From positions 1 through 60,643 of the forward strand of contig JAEZGH010000227.1 of NCBI GenBank assembly GCA_023417065.1: a stretch of DNA of 60,643 bases. Direction: 5' to 3'. This document shows, in pieces, positions 1 through 8,484 of the stretch. A model generated the notes under the pieces. That model was not told the DNA's origin. It saw only the letters and a list, made by a program, of their open reading frames with translations, and ran no database searches. The DNA comes from Bacteroidota bacterium (GTDB lineage Bacteria > Bacteroidota > Bacteroidia > Cytophagales > Cyclobacteriaceae). Position 1 is the stretch's first letter. Every line of letters starts with the position of its first letter. Position numbers and translations under genes: made by a program.

Positions 1-552
1 TTACTTATATTTTTCTCGTTAATACCACTTTTCGGCGCCGCACAGGGCGGGCTGAAATTCAATGGGAGCGAAGAACCCATCAATCAGCGGACGTCTTATG
101 ATGTTTTCGGCGATCATACGGCAAGATTCCATGAGTCATTTGACGTGGATTTTAATCTCACCCTATATCCTAGGACCCAGTTCGGCTATATCCTTCGGAT
201 CAAGAACAGGGACAGCAAGCGTATTTACAACCTCTTTTATGATGGCCAGGCCGACAATGTCGTATTCCGGCTTAATGAGGAAGGTACTCACAGTCTGATC
301 GTCGCGGAGGTTGACAAAAACGAGCTGCTGAACAATGGCTGGTTCAAGGTTCGGATTACATTCGACCTGATGCGCGACTCCATAAGGCTTCAAATCAACA
401 ATCATGAGTTCCGCGCACATAACGACGGTTTGCCCGACACCTACTCGCCGATAGTTGTTTTCGGAAGAAGCGACCACGTGATCGATGTTCCTTCATTTGC
501 ACTCAAAGACTTGTCAATCGGGAATAGTACGCGGTTCCATTTTGATCTCTAG
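1..552 (+). pseudogene. N-terminal part of a Kelch/winged-helix membrane regulator (signal peptide and laminin-G-like domain), ended by an amber codon
   Basis: The frame is open from the first base of the window and begins inside a hydrophobic signal peptide ending near FGAAQGG, so the true start lies upstream. About 160 residues of beta-rich sequence follow (FDVDFNLTLYP, YILRIKNR, WFKVRITFD) and resemble a laminin-G/concanavalin-like sandwich. The frame stops at TAG (550-552). The same frame then continues without another stop into the Kelch protein at 622, and the intervening residues (EIEGEAVHDIDGREFG) read as a natural linker. I therefore take this as the front of one gene split by a nonsense mutation or a base error. 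Two separate genes is the less likely alternative, because no start signal is obvious before 622. Confidence 0.7.
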
Positions 553-621
553 GAAATCGAAGGCGAGGCTGTTCATGATATTGATGGACGGGAATTCGGA
601 ACAGTAAACAATCCCGAATGG

Positions 622-2502
622 TTGATGAATGACGCATATCACTGGCGGCATAAAGCTTCAATCAGATCGAGGTCCGTGGCCGGAGCGAACTACGTCGCCG
701 AAAGAAAAGAGGTTTATTACTTCAATAAAGACACGCTGATAACCTACAACGTGCGGTCAGGCGAATCCCGGATCAACACATTCAACAATGAACCGCCGAT
801 GAGACTGGTCCTCGGAACCAATTTTGTCGATGCCCGGAACAATAAACTCTATTCCTATGAAGTGTACTACGCAGAAGACCTGAATTACAGTGGAGCTTCC
901 ATTGCCAGTCTGGATCTCAACACGTACACCTGGAGTGTCGAAAGCTCAGAGCGACTGCCCATGCAGCTTCATCACCATGGATCTTACTTCGACCCGAATG
1001 AAAACCAGTACACCATCTTTGGCGGTTTTGGCAACATGCGTTACAATAAGAACTTCTTTCAATTTGATCTCAACTCGAAATCGTGGCGCCAACTCGAAGA
1101 CCTTTCAGGTGATGTTCTGAATCCGCGATACTTTTCATCCGTTGGATATCAAAGGAAGAGCAACACCATCTTTGTTTTCGGCGGGATGGGCAATGAATCT
1201 GGGGAACAGATTGTGGGAAGAAAATATTATTACGACTTACACAAAGTCGACCTCAACACGAATCAGGTTTCCAAACTTTGGGAGATCGAATGGAAGCAGG
1301 ACAATATGGTTCCGGTGAGGGGAATGGTGATTCTTGACGACTCGACCTTCTATACGCTGTGCTACCCTGAGCACTTTTCACAATCCTACCTGCGGCTGTA
1401 CCGGTTTTCAATGAAGGATGGACAATACGAAATCCTTGGCGATTCAATTCCTATCCGTTCCGACAAGATTACCACAAATGCTAATTTGTATTTCGACCAG
1501 GAACTTGGGAACCTGTACGCACTTGTACAGGAGTTTGAGGATGATATTTCGTCTGACCTGAAAGTCTATTCGCTGGCCTTCCCACCGATTACGGCTAGTG
1601 AGCTGAGCAGCTATGCAAAAGAGAAAGACGATCTTTCGACTGTCGTCATCTTAATCGCTATCGTATTTACGTCGGCTTTGGCGTTCTTGCTTTACAGAAA
1701 GCGGAAACCGAAGGAAGACGAACCGGCAGTGAATGAAAGTCCCATCACCATCACTGTTACCCGTGAAAAGCACTTCAAAGAAAAACCGGAATCGTCTGCG
1801 CGTGCTAACTCCATTTATCTGTTTGGCGACTTTGTCGTACGCGACCGCAAAAACCACGATATCACGTACATGCTGAGTGCTCAGCTGAAACAGGCGTTCT
1901 GTCTGATCCTTCAGTACAGCACGACAGAAGGTGGCATTGCATCACAACGCTTCAGCAGCATTATGTGGCCGGATAAGTCCGCCGACAAGGCCAAAAACTC
2001 AAGAGGCGTCACGATTAATCACCTGCGGAAAGTTTTGAGCGAACTCGATGGTGTTGAACTTATCTACGAAAAAGGAAGCTTCAAACTGGAATACACCGAT
2101 GCACTGTATTGCGATTATATTCATTGCCTGAAGATCATCTCCGACAGCGAAATTTCGAAACACAGGAATGACCTGGTCGAAATCCTCAACAGAGGAAGAT
2201 TCCTTCAGTTATTTGACCATCCTCTCTTTGACTCATTTAAGGAAGAAATGGAAAAGAAACTGGAGCCGGTGATTGTTGTGGAAATGGAAAAAAGTTTTGA
2301 AGAAGATCAGTTGCAAACCGTCATCGCCTTAGCGGAAGCGCTGTTCAGAATTGACCCACTAAATGATACCGCGTTGATTTATGAAGTGCAGGCTTTGCAA
2401 AAAATGCGAATGCACGATGAAGCAAAACTTAAGTATCAGTCTTTTGTGATTGAGTACAAAAAAGTGATGGGGACTGATTATCCCCATCCTTACCGAGTAT
2501 AA
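622..2502 (+). CDS. Kelch-repeat membrane protein with C-terminal winged-helix DNA-binding domain
   Basis: This 626-residue stretch has three parts. Residues about 20-330 carry Kelch-type blades of a beta-propeller (YTIFGGFGNMR, NTIFVFGGMGNE). One membrane span lies near residues 338-360 (VVILIAIVFTSALAFLLY), followed by a basic stop-transfer RKRK. The cytosolic part (about 390-626) has an OmpR/SARP-like winged helix (LFGDFVVRDR, then an SSIMWPDKSADKAKNSRGV segment) and a helical tail resembling a bacterial transcriptional-activator domain. The layout suggests a one-component regulator sensing a ligand outside the inner membrane. The first ATG given here is only the first one after the amber codon at 550-552. 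The true N-terminus is upstream in the same frame. It converges on the GH125 gene with about 25 bp between stops. Target genes are unknown. Confidence 0.75.
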   Translation: MMNDAYHWRHKASIRSRSVAGANYVAERKEVYYFNKDTLITYNVRSGESRINTFNNEPPMRLVLGTNFVDARNNKLYSYEVYYAEDLNYSGASIASLDLNTYTWSVESSERLPMQLHHHGSYFDPNENQYTIFGGFGNMRYNKNFFQFDLNSKSWRQLEDLSGDVLNPRYFSSVGYQRKSNTIFVFGGMGNESGEQIVGRKYYYDLHKVDLNTNQVSKLWEIEWKQDNMVPVRGMVILDDSTFYTLCYPEHFSQSYLRLYRFSMKDGQYEILGDSIPIRSDKITTNANLYFDQELGNLYALVQEFEDDISSDLKVYSLAFPPITASELSSYAKEKDDLSTVVILIAIVFTSALAFLLYRKRKPKEDEPAVNESPITITVTREKHFKEKPESSARANSIYLFGDFVVRDRKNHDITYMLSAQLKQAFCLILQYSTTEGGIASQRFSSIMWPDKSADKAKNSRGVTINHLRKVLSELDGVELIYEKGSFKLEYTDALYCDYIHCLKIISDSEISKHRNDLVEILNRGRFLQLFDHPLFDSFKEEMEKKLEPVIVVEMEKSFEEDQLQTVIALAEALFRIDPLNDTALIYEVQALQKMRMHDEAKLKYQSFVIEYKKVMGTDYPHPYRV

Positions 2503-2527
2503 GCAAACCATACCAAAAACCGAAAAC

Positions 2528-3961
2528 CTATACTTCGAGAAGTCTTGTCCTGCCTTCGTTGACGAGCTTCAGCACAAGTTCGCCAAACAGGGTATTCGCC
2601 CACGCAAACCATTTACGCGTAAACTTTGATGGATCATCCTTGTGAAAACTCTCGTGCATGAACCCCGTTTCGCCATCTGTATCGCGAAGGGTTCTGATGC
2701 ACCATGCAATCTCACTGTCGTCGGTGCTGGTCATCGCCCGCATGATGATACTCATAGGCCAGATCATGTCGTAGCCGATATGCGGTCCACCTATTCCTTC
2801 TGCAACCTTGCCTTTGAAGAAATAAGGATTGTCTTCGCTCCAGATGAGCTTCCTTGTGTTCCTGTAAACCTTGTCGTTGCGATCCACACAACCGAGATAA
2901 GGTAAGCCCAAAAGACTGGGAACATTAGCATCATCCATGTACGTGGCATTGCCAAAGCCATCAACTTCGAATGCATATACCTTTCCATATTTCGGATGAT
3001 TCACAATGGCATACTTGCGAATGGCTGCATCAACTTCGTCAGCCAGCACAGTACATGCCTTGGCAAAAGCCTCGTCCTTCGTTACGGTCCTGCTTATCTC
3101 GGCAAGTTGCCGAAGCGACGTGACAGCGAACAGATTCGAAGGGATCAAAAAACCATACGTAGTCGCATCGTCGGATGGACGAAATGCCGAATTGATCAAC
3201 CCAACAGGTTTCAGCGGTCTTCCCCAACCATCGTTTGACAGAGTATCGAGCTGGCGTGTGGTTTCCCGTTCAAATTTGTACGGACCCAGACCATTCTTTC
3301 GTTGCTGCACCTTGAATGTATCGACGATGAGCGCCGCTGCCTTTTGCCAATCCGCGTCAAAGACGGAATTATCACCCGTTGTTCTCCAATAATGGTATGC
3401 GAGGCGCACCGCGTAGCAAAGAGAATCAATTTCCCACTTTCTTTCGTGCAGACCAGGCTTCATATCGGTCTTGTCGCTCATCCATTCACCGGGAGTAAGT
3501 TCCTTGTTAAATGCATTGGCATACGGATCCAACAACACACATTGAGTCTGCCGATGTACTACACCAGCGAGCAAAGACTTCAGTTTCTCATCTTTGGTTG
3601 CAAGCTGGAGATAAGGCCATACCTGTGCCGTTGAATCACGAAGCCACATAGCGTGTATATCGCCCGTTATCACAAACGTGTCGGGCTTCCCGCTTTTGGA
3701 GCCAACCTCGACGGTTGTATCCAGCGTATTGGGAAAGCAGTTCTCGAACATCCACGCAAGCTTTTCATCCCTGATCTTCGCTTTTGTGTTTGTAATCGCC
3801 TCTTCAACCGCAGTGGATGTAAAATTCCTGTTTGACGGAGCAGGGCGATTGCTGGTGTATTTCCGCGAAGGATGAATATTCCATGCAACCGCATTTCCAG
3901 CCAGAGACAATCCGGCGAAAGCCATCGTCCCTTTTTTGATAAAATCTCTTCTATTAGTCAT
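2528..3961 (-). CDS. GH125 exo-alpha-1,6-mannosidase
   Basis: A 477-residue protein matching glycoside hydrolase family 125 (formerly DUF1237), metal-independent inverting exo-alpha-1,6-mannosidases. The N-terminus (NRRDFIKKG followed by a hydrophobic stretch) is Tat-like, so export to the periplasm is likely. Family landmarks are GDIHAMWLRDST at about residues 100-111, the WEIDSLCY segment around 176-183 (candidate catalytic Asp), and GFMHESFH near residue 430 (candidate catalytic Glu). The length is typical. It is the last gene of the minus-strand mannan locus, 10 bp after the GH43 gene. Expected job: removing alpha-1,6-linked mannose from backbone oligosaccharides left after GH76 cutting and GH92 debranching. 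Family assignment is firm; substrate is inferred. Confidence 0.93.
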   Translation of the reverse strand: MTNRRDFIKKGTMAFAGLSLAGNAVAWNIHPSRKYTSNRPAPSNRNFTSTAVEEAITNTKAKIRDEKLAWMFENCFPNTLDTTVEVGSKSGKPDTFVITGDIHAMWLRDSTAQVWPYLQLATKDEKLKSLLAGVVHRQTQCVLLDPYANAFNKELTPGEWMSDKTDMKPGLHERKWEIDSLCYAVRLAYHYWRTTGDNSVFDADWQKAAALIVDTFKVQQRKNGLGPYKFERETTRQLDTLSNDGWGRPLKPVGLINSAFRPSDDATTYGFLIPSNLFAVTSLRQLAEISRTVTKDEAFAKACTVLADEVDAAIRKYAIVNHPKYGKVYAFEVDGFGNATYMDDANVPSLLGLPYLGCVDRNDKVYRNTRKLIWSEDNPYFFKGKVAEGIGGPHIGYDMIWPMSIIMRAMTSTDDSEIAWCIRTLRDTDGETGFMHESFHKDDPSKFTRKWFAWANTLFGELVLKLVNEGRTRLLEV

Positions 3962-3971
3962 ATCTGTTCGA

Positions 3972-4961
3972 TCATTTTATTTTCCGGGCGGGAACGCCTT
4001 CAAAGGTTATTCTCACCGGTTTGATTTCGCCATTCTCGTCGAAGTACATTCTTTCGATACACGTCTCCCGATGGTTGCCATCCGTCTCGCTGAGTGGACG
4101 CCGATGATAGACAATGTAGTATTCATCCGTACCCGGGACATTTATCACAGAATGATGACCGGCACCCCTGGCTACATTTGCATCCTGCTCCAAGATTTTT
4201 CCTATTCTTTTGAAAGGTCCGAATGGAGAATCAGCAATAGCATATGCAACACAGTAGTCGGGACCTGTCCATCCGCCTTCACTCCACATAAAGTAATATT
4301 TGCCATTTCGGATAAACATGAAGGGACCTTCCACATAGCCTTCCGGGGTAATCTCCCTGAACGTCTCACCATTGTCAAAAGGAATGAATCCAGTAAAGTC
4401 ATTATTGAGCTTGACAATGTTGCAGTGCCGCCAACCGCCGTAGATCATATAATACTGACCATCCTTGTCGGGAAATACGAACTGATCGATGGGCTGCGCG
4501 CCATTGTGAAACCTGTCGAGAAGGGGTTTGCCCAGATAATCCCTGAAGGGTCCACCTGGCGTATCAGCAACACCCACACCTATTCCGCCTATCTCATCGT
4601 TGTTCTGAATATCATTCGCCGCAAAGAATAAGAAGTAGAGATTATCTTTCTTCACAATTGCTGGTGCCCACATAGCGCGGCGAGCCCATTTTACGGCAGT
4701 GGTGTCTATGATGCGCGAATGTTTCTTCCATCTCACCAGATCCCTTGATGAAAAGGCATCCATAAACACCTGCTGCTCATAGGGCGCCGAATACGTTGGG
4801 TAAATCCAGTACTCCTTATCGAAAATAATTCCCTCCGGATCTGCATACCAGCCTTCGAGAACCGGATTGTGATTCTTCCCGGTTCTCTTTTGTGCCAGTA
4901 ACGATGCGCTGATTAAAACCAGCGTCATCAGCAGGTATGTCCTCACAGACATGTATCTCAT
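3972..4961 (-). CDS. GH43-family five-bladed propeller glycosidase
   Basis: A 329-residue secreted protein with signal peptide (TYLLMTLVLISASLLAQ). The three expected acidic positions of the GH43 clan are visible: Asp in YADPEG near the N-terminus (general base), Asp in PIDQFVF (pKa modulator), and Glu in YVEGPFMF (general acid). Sugar specificity cannot be read from sequence. GH43 enzymes normally act on arabinose, xylose or galactose, so its place among alpha-mannosidases suggests either a decorated mannan (for example galactofuranose or arabinose caps) or an unrecognised specificity. It starts 11 bp after the preceding gene and ends 10 bp before GH125, so it is co-transcribed with them. 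Confidence 0.85.
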   Translation of the reverse strand: MRYMSVRTYLLMTLVLISASLLAQKRTGKNHNPVLEGWYADPEGIIFDKEYWIYPTYSAPYEQQVFMDAFSSRDLVRWKKHSRIIDTTAVKWARRAMWAPAIVKKDNLYFLFFAANDIQNNDEIGGIGVGVADTPGGPFRDYLGKPLLDRFHNGAQPIDQFVFPDKDGQYYMIYGGWRHCNIVKLNNDFTGFIPFDNGETFREITPEGYVEGPFMFIRNGKYYFMWSEGGWTGPDYCVAYAIADSPFGPFKRIGKILEQDANVARGAGHHSVINVPGTDEYYIVYHRRPLSETDGNHRETCIERMYFDENGEIKPVRITFEGVPARKIK

Positions 4962-4972
4962 TTTAGGTTAAT

Positions 4973-7513
4973 TTATTTCTCAAGCAACTTAATGAAGTAC
5001 CCACCTACCACGGAGCGCGCCTGAAACCCTACCTGAGTGGCCGTTGGCGTTTCGTACCAGTCGGACATCGGAACGCGATCGGGTGTATTAGTTACGTAAC
5101 CATAAAGTGGATCAATAAACTTTTTGAACGTTGCGTTGTCATCGGCCAGGGTGGCGGTCCAGACTATCCAGTCCGATTTGGTATATGTTTTCCGATTATC
5201 CAGCGGCAAACCATACCGATTCTGCTTTGTCAGGTAGAACGCAACTTCCTTTTCTGTTACTTCTTTCGGGAAGATGCCAAGGTTCAGCAGCCTATCCCAG
5301 ACAAGGTTGTACTTCTGACTCCAGGTCCCGGGTTGGTCAAAGGTAAGGCGGAAGTGATCTCCGTCATCAGCCATCTTAATCCATTCCGCCGCCATAGCTC
5401 TCGCTTCTGAAGTATACTTGTCCGCGATATCTTTCTTACCAAGCATTTCGGCAAGCTTGCCATAGCCGGAGATTCCCATAATGGCTTTTGCTGACAGATT
5501 CACGTTGTGCGCAAAGTGACCGGCAAAGTCATCCGTACAAAGTTGGTTCTCCGGATCGAGGCCATTTTCCAGCAGGTAGTTGGCCCACGTAGTAAGAACA
5601 TCCCAGTGCTTCGACGCATAGTCAGCATTACCTTCCATGACGGCGATTGCAGTCGTAAGAATGAGCATGTTTCCTGATTCTTCCACTGGCATGTCACCAC
5701 CATATGTTTGTCCATTGGCGATCGGGTATGTCCCGACGTCATGAGCGGCAAATGGTTTTGCCCATTTCCCACTTTCTGAATAATAAAAGATTGGATTCAG
5801 CATCCCTTTCAGCAATTCAGGATTGTACTTCAAATACAGCGGCGACGACGGATAGGTGACATCTACTGTACCGATGGAACCATTGCTGAAGTTTTCTTTC
5901 GATAAGAACAGCGTGTTTCCATCCGGATCTTTGACGAGTTTGTGCGCAGCAATAGACTGACGATAGGCGAGCACGCAAAGACGCGCGTAATTTTCACCTC
6001 CCGCAGCAAGCGCTTCAAGGTAAACCTTCTTGTCCGCATTATCACACTTATCCATTACCGAAGCGAAATCTGACGCTGATGATTGCAGAATCTGATCGAT
6101 GGTAACCGTTCCACCTTTCGTCCACCATGCCTTGAGATTCGTACCAAAGTATTGAATGGATTCAATATCGTCATACGCAAGCATCAGGTATCCTGAAACC
6201 GGCTTGTCAGACACTTCGGCGAGATTATCCGTGTACGCCATCACCGGCATGGTATTGGTCATCACTGCATTTAACTTATCGTCAGATGTGCCTGGCGAAC
6301 CTGTCTCGCTGAACGCAGTTTTCACCGCTGCGAAGTCTCCAATAGCCAGTGCGTTTCTGTCGGACTTGTCAGCGGCCACGTAGAAATATCCCCAGTCGAT
6401 ACGTACGTTGTCACCCTTCTTTTTGAGGATGGGCTGTTCAACGGTACCCGCCTTTAAGAAGTTAATATTTCCCGATTGACCTTTGAAAACTTCTACTTCC
6501 TGATTCAGCTCGTTCACCGCCCACTCAGGCGTTGCTTCAAAGTACACTTGAACCTCATGCGGTTTTCCATCTGTTGACGTGACCTCGTAGGTGATGTAGT
6601 TTACCGGGCGGGACAACATATCCAGGTCTTCCAGCAGCAAGGGCGAAACAAATTGTACGCGTAGGTCCACAGGGCCTGCTGAAAACTCATACTTGGTTTG
6701 CGTAGCGGTAAGCTTTACGCTCTTCTGTGTAGCTTCCTGACCAAATATTGGCTTTTGATCACTGTCTTTGAATATGCCAAAGTCCACGTAAGCGAGCCCG
6801 ACGCGATCAAGGCAGTGCGCTGCAAGCACGTTTGTGCCGTCGATGTTCAGGAGGCTCTTGTCCAGCTTCTCCGTCACGTTACTCCTTGCGCGATTACCCG
6901 TATTCACGATCTGAACGCCATTCAGGTAAAGTTCGAAATCGTCGTCGTGGGAGTAAGTAATATAGTATTCACCTTCCTGGCTTCCCGGAGGCAGACGAAA
7001 CTCACGACGAACCCAGATTTCCTTTGTCTGCCACGGTGTACTCGTTTCACCCGTATTTGGCGTACCGAAGGCAGCCTTTCCTTTTTTCCAGGATAAATCA
7101 TTGAATTCGGCTTTTTCCCATCCACTTGCAGGCTGACTGTTTACATACCTGCCTTCCCACGCCTCGTATTTTGCATTGGGCAAAACCGGCTGAAGGGGAA
7201 TCTCTTCCTTTCCGAGGAATCGATAAGTCTGGCCATCTACACGAATGGCACCGATCAGGGAATGGTTTCGGCCTGTCCAATGCTTCACCGGTGAGTCGAA
7301 CAAGTTGTCTGACGTTGACCACGCACTCATATAAGGATCAACCGTAATCAACGGATAGGCTGGCGCACGAAACTCCTGACCGACTTCCAGCTTACTGGTT
7401 TCTGTTGCCTTGTCGGACACCACACATGACCCAAGGCCGAATCCGACGATGACAACAGCCACCATCCGAAACAAGAATGTTCTGAAATCTGAATTCTGTT
7501 TTTGATAATGCAT
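4973..7513 (-). CDS. Glutaminase-A-like lipoprotein (DUF4964/DUF5127/DUF4965/DUF1793 family)
   Basis: An 846-residue protein with a lipoprotein signal ending GFGLGSC (lipid-anchored Cys30). The core follows the GtaA-type arrangement: N-terminal PLITVDPYMSAWS motif, a beta-sandwich, then an alpha/alpha-toroid-like C-terminal half (YPIANGQTYGGDMPVEESGN, LNLGIFPKEV). Residues about 130-240 hold an inserted jelly-roll module resembling a galactose-binding domain (WVRREFRLPPG, DFELYLNGV), commonly a carbohydrate contact. Fungal relatives are called glutaminases; in Bacteroidota these proteins recur in glycan loci and their biochemical role is unclear. Here it sits 17 bp after the EEP gene and 11 bp before GH43. 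Glycoside hydrolysis or removal of Gln/Asn-linked material from mannoprotein is inference. Confidence 0.85.
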   Translation of the reverse strand: MHYQKQNSDFRTFLFRMVAVVIVGFGLGSCVVSDKATETSKLEVGQEFRAPAYPLITVDPYMSAWSTSDNLFDSPVKHWTGRNHSLIGAIRVDGQTYRFLGKEEIPLQPVLPNAKYEAWEGRYVNSQPASGWEKAEFNDLSWKKGKAAFGTPNTGETSTPWQTKEIWVRREFRLPPGSQEGEYYITYSHDDDFELYLNGVQIVNTGNRARSNVTEKLDKSLLNIDGTNVLAAHCLDRVGLAYVDFGIFKDSDQKPIFGQEATQKSVKLTATQTKYEFSAGPVDLRVQFVSPLLLEDLDMLSRPVNYITYEVTSTDGKPHEVQVYFEATPEWAVNELNQEVEVFKGQSGNINFLKAGTVEQPILKKKGDNVRIDWGYFYVAADKSDRNALAIGDFAAVKTAFSETGSPGTSDDKLNAVMTNTMPVMAYTDNLAEVSDKPVSGYLMLAYDDIESIQYFGTNLKAWWTKGGTVTIDQILQSSASDFASVMDKCDNADKKVYLEALAAGGENYARLCVLAYRQSIAAHKLVKDPDGNTLFLSKENFSNGSIGTVDVTYPSSPLYLKYNPELLKGMLNPIFYYSESGKWAKPFAAHDVGTYPIANGQTYGGDMPVEESGNMLILTTAIAVMEGNADYASKHWDVLTTWANYLLENGLDPENQLCTDDFAGHFAHNVNLSAKAIMGISGYGKLAEMLGKKDIADKYTSEARAMAAEWIKMADDGDHFRLTFDQPGTWSQKYNLVWDRLLNLGIFPKEVTEKEVAFYLTKQNRYGLPLDNRKTYTKSDWIVWTATLADDNATFKKFIDPLYGYVTNTPDRVPMSDWYETPTATQVGFQARSVVGGYFIKLLEK

Positions 7514-7530
7514 TTCGCTTAATGACGGGT

Positions 7531-8460
7531 TTAATGTTTATAACTTAATATCACCTTAACTGGAAAATGGTCCGACGGGACCCGTGCCGCATATTTCGTC
7601 AGGCTCACTTCAGAAGGAAAATTGCCTGACGTTTCGGGTTTGCCTTCATTGGCAACTCTGTATGAATCGGTAAGCACACCATAACGTTCCACGTCAAAGT
7701 GGGCGCTCACGAAGACGTGGTCAATTCTGCTTTCGGTCTTTGCGTCAGGCTTGAAATCATTGAATGTGCCGTTTGTCGCGTATCTGACTGCCGCGACTTC
7801 ATATGAATCCCGCAACTCTCCTGACTTTGTCAGTACCTTATAGTCTTCACTGCTTTGGTCCACATTGAAATCACCCGTTAGAACGAAGGCTTTGTCTTTG
7901 CACATTTCCCTGATCTTCTTCAAAACCAACTTCGCACTATTCTTCCGGGCTTCAACGCCGATGTGATCCATGTGAAGGTTAAAAACGTAGAACTCAAATC
8001 CTGTTCGTTTGTCCTGCAGGGTTGCCCATGTGCAAATGCGTGGTAACGCTGCATCCCAGCCCTTGTTCGGCCGATCCGTGATTTCGGATAGCCAGAAATG
8101 GCCTGAACGCAATACCTTAAACTTATCCTTCTGATAAAAAATCGGCGCATACTCACCTTTTGTCTTTCCATCATCACGACCAACACCTACGTAGTCGTAA
8201 CCAGGAAGTCCCGCGAGCAAGTCACGCAGCTGTCTATGGAGAACTTCCTGTGCGCCGAAGACTTCAAAATCGTGAAAGCGAATCAGATCACATATAACCG
8301 GAAGGCGCTGTGACCATGCGTTGCCCTTGAGTGAATCCCCTGCGTTCACGTATCGGATGTTAAACGACCCGACGGTCAAACGCCCGGTATCTGACGCGCC
8401 AGCCACGAAAGCAGTACACGTCAGCATCAGGACCAGAAGTATCTTTCTATTGGTTCTCAT
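7531..8460 (-). CDS. Secreted endonuclease/exonuclease/phosphatase-fold hydrolase
   Basis: A 309-residue protein with a signal peptide (ILLVLMLTCTAFVAGAS). All EEP-superfamily motifs are present in order: GSFNIRYVN, FGAQEVL (metal-binding Glu), LTGDFNVD, SRIDHVFVS and PSDHFPV (catalytic Asp-His). The fold is shared by DNase I, sphingomyelinases and inositol phosphatases, so the substrate is not fixed by family. Placed between GH92 (24 bp) and the glutaminase-A-like gene (17 bp), it most plausibly removes phosphate or phosphodiester decorations from yeast-type phosphomannan before the mannosidases act. That role is inferred from the location. Confidence 0.88.
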   Translation of the reverse strand: MRTNRKILLVLMLTCTAFVAGASDTGRLTVGSFNIRYVNAGDSLKGNAWSQRLPVICDLIRFHDFEVFGAQEVLHRQLRDLLAGLPGYDYVGVGRDDGKTKGEYAPIFYQKDKFKVLRSGHFWLSEITDRPNKGWDAALPRICTWATLQDKRTGFEFYVFNLHMDHIGVEARKNSAKLVLKKIREMCKDKAFVLTGDFNVDQSSEDYKVLTKSGELRDSYEVAAVRYATNGTFNDFKPDAKTESRIDHVFVSAHFDVERYGVLTDSYRVANEGKPETSGNFPSEVSLTKYAARVPSDHFPVKVILSYKH

Positions 8461-8484
8461 AGGTGTTTATGCAGTCCTCAAAGT

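Noticed and set aside
3936..4631. Long plus-strand open frame opposite the GH43 gene
   Set aside because: Antisense shadow of a well-supported family gene; no domain features of its own. The same applies to other long antisense frames across the mannan locus.
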